Shown here: positions 38,021 to 38,180 of the stretch, piece by piece
How positions within the stretch are numbered: position 1 is the stretch's first letter
Layout: each line of letters begins with the position of its first letter
From: an uncultured Nitrosomonas sp.
GTDB lineage: Bacteria > Pseudomonadota > Gammaproteobacteria > Burkholderiales > Nitrosomonadaceae
Length of the DNA: 38,180 bases
Direction of reading: 5' to 3'
NCBI RefSeq assembly: GCF_902826915.1
Contig: NZ_CADEGP010000022.1
Coordinates: 1 to 38,180 of the forward strand
The notes under the pieces: generated by a model
What the model saw: the letters and a program-made list of their open reading frames with translations, nothing else
The model's database searches: none
Told to the model about the DNA's origin: nothing
Position numbers and translations under genes: made by a program

Positions 38021-38133
38021 TTATTTTCATGGAGTCCGAAGTTTCATAAAATGAAGACATGAAATGGAGGATGGAGATGGAATTACCCCGCGCACAATAT
38101 AGCCAGGAATTTAGGGAGCAATCAGTTAAGGAA
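38011..38133 (+). mobile_element. 5' end of an IS3-type insertion sequence, interrupted
   Basis: From about 38011 the ppsR homology ends and an IS-like left end begins (TGAGGTATGC). It leads into an OrfA-like start: GGAGG (38066-38070) and an ATG at 38077, coding ELPRAQYSQEFREQSVK, which resembles the N-terminal end of IS3-family helix-turn-helix OrfA proteins. After Lys (38130) the similarity stops and the sequence changes to a GAAACGCTGATC stretch. The exact left end and the family are inferred. Confidence 0.6.
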
Positions 38134-38178
38134 ACGCTGATCTATTCGATCACATCGAATAGACATGCAGAGGTTTGA
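38077..38178 (+). pseudogene. Transposase OrfA fragment, truncated by foreign sequence
   Basis: The frame codes for 18 OrfA-like residues (ELPRAQYSQEFREQSVK after the Met), then an unrelated tail ETLIYSITSNRHAEV and a stop at 38176-38178. A whole OrfA is about 90-100 residues. The break lies in a helix-turn-helix region, at about 38131, and coincides with a sequence resembling the end of another IS. An ATG at 38059 also opens the frame but GGAGG favours 38077. Confidence 0.6.
38141..38163. repeat. Perfect 10-bp hairpin at the IS junction
   Basis: TCTATTCGAT (38141-38150), a CAC loop (38151-38153) and ATCGAATAGA (38154-38163) form a perfect inverted repeat ten bases after the transposase fragment breaks off. 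It may be two facing IS ends or a subterminal IS hairpin; the window ends 17 bp later. Confidence 0.6.
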
Positions 38179-38180
38179 TA

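Overview
The window looks like core chromosome of an ammonia-oxidising betaproteobacterium of the Nitrosomonas type. The assignment rests on gene content and order and on protein character: a sucrose-phosphate synthase fused to its phosphatase beside fructokinase and amylosucrase, a PPi-type phosphofructokinase next to an H+-pyrophosphatase, pilC-pilD-coaE-zapD, hemCD-hemY, recA-recX-alaS and pilT-pilU. The base composition is moderately AT-rich, which would suit a N. oligotropha/ureae-like lineage better than N. europaea. This is inference; no database search was run.

Layout. 202-5251 (-): sucrose operon (fructokinase, SPS-SPP fusion, amylosucrase). 5252-5723: non-coding. 5724-5800 (-): tRNA-Arg(CCG). 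5940-7232 (-): CNNM/CBS/CorC membrane protein. 7413-11010 (-): pilC, pilD, coaE, zapD. 11207-12103 (-) and 12151-13212 (+): a divergent pair, a YeeZ-like NAD-binding protein and a 2Fe-2S flavin reductase. 13341-16366 (-): hemC, hemD, hemY. 16489-21950 (+): ppc, an M16-like protein without its zinc motif, rsmD, coaD and a YfhL ferredoxin. 22202-24457 (+): two HDOD regulators, one with a degenerate EAL domain. 24743-26962 (+): pilT and pilU. 26963-27984: an atypical insert with a GIY-YIG-like gene on the minus strand and a possible attC-like site. 28166-32617 (-): recA, recX, a small exported protein and alaS. 32837-37169 (+): adk, PPi-dependent pfk and hppA. 37421-38020 (-): a 5'-truncated ppsR, cut by a transposase fragment that is itself interrupted at the window edge.

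How the genes work together. The sucrose genes can make sucrose from UDP-glucose and fructose-6-P, split it with amylosucrase into glucan and fructose, and return the fructose by phosphorylation. PPi-PFK and H+-PPase both use pyrophosphate, and PpsR makes it, so the right end is a pyrophosphate/PEP node in which the PpsR arm is broken. The type IV pilus genes are split: platform and peptidase in one place, the two retraction ATPases elsewhere behind HDOD regulators.

The most unusual observations are an adk gene whose only sensible start codon is AUC behind a strong ribosome binding site, the possible integron-cassette-like GIY-YIG gene, and a large hairpin between pfk and hppA. No CRISPR array, prophage, rRNA or clear novel multi-gene system was seen.
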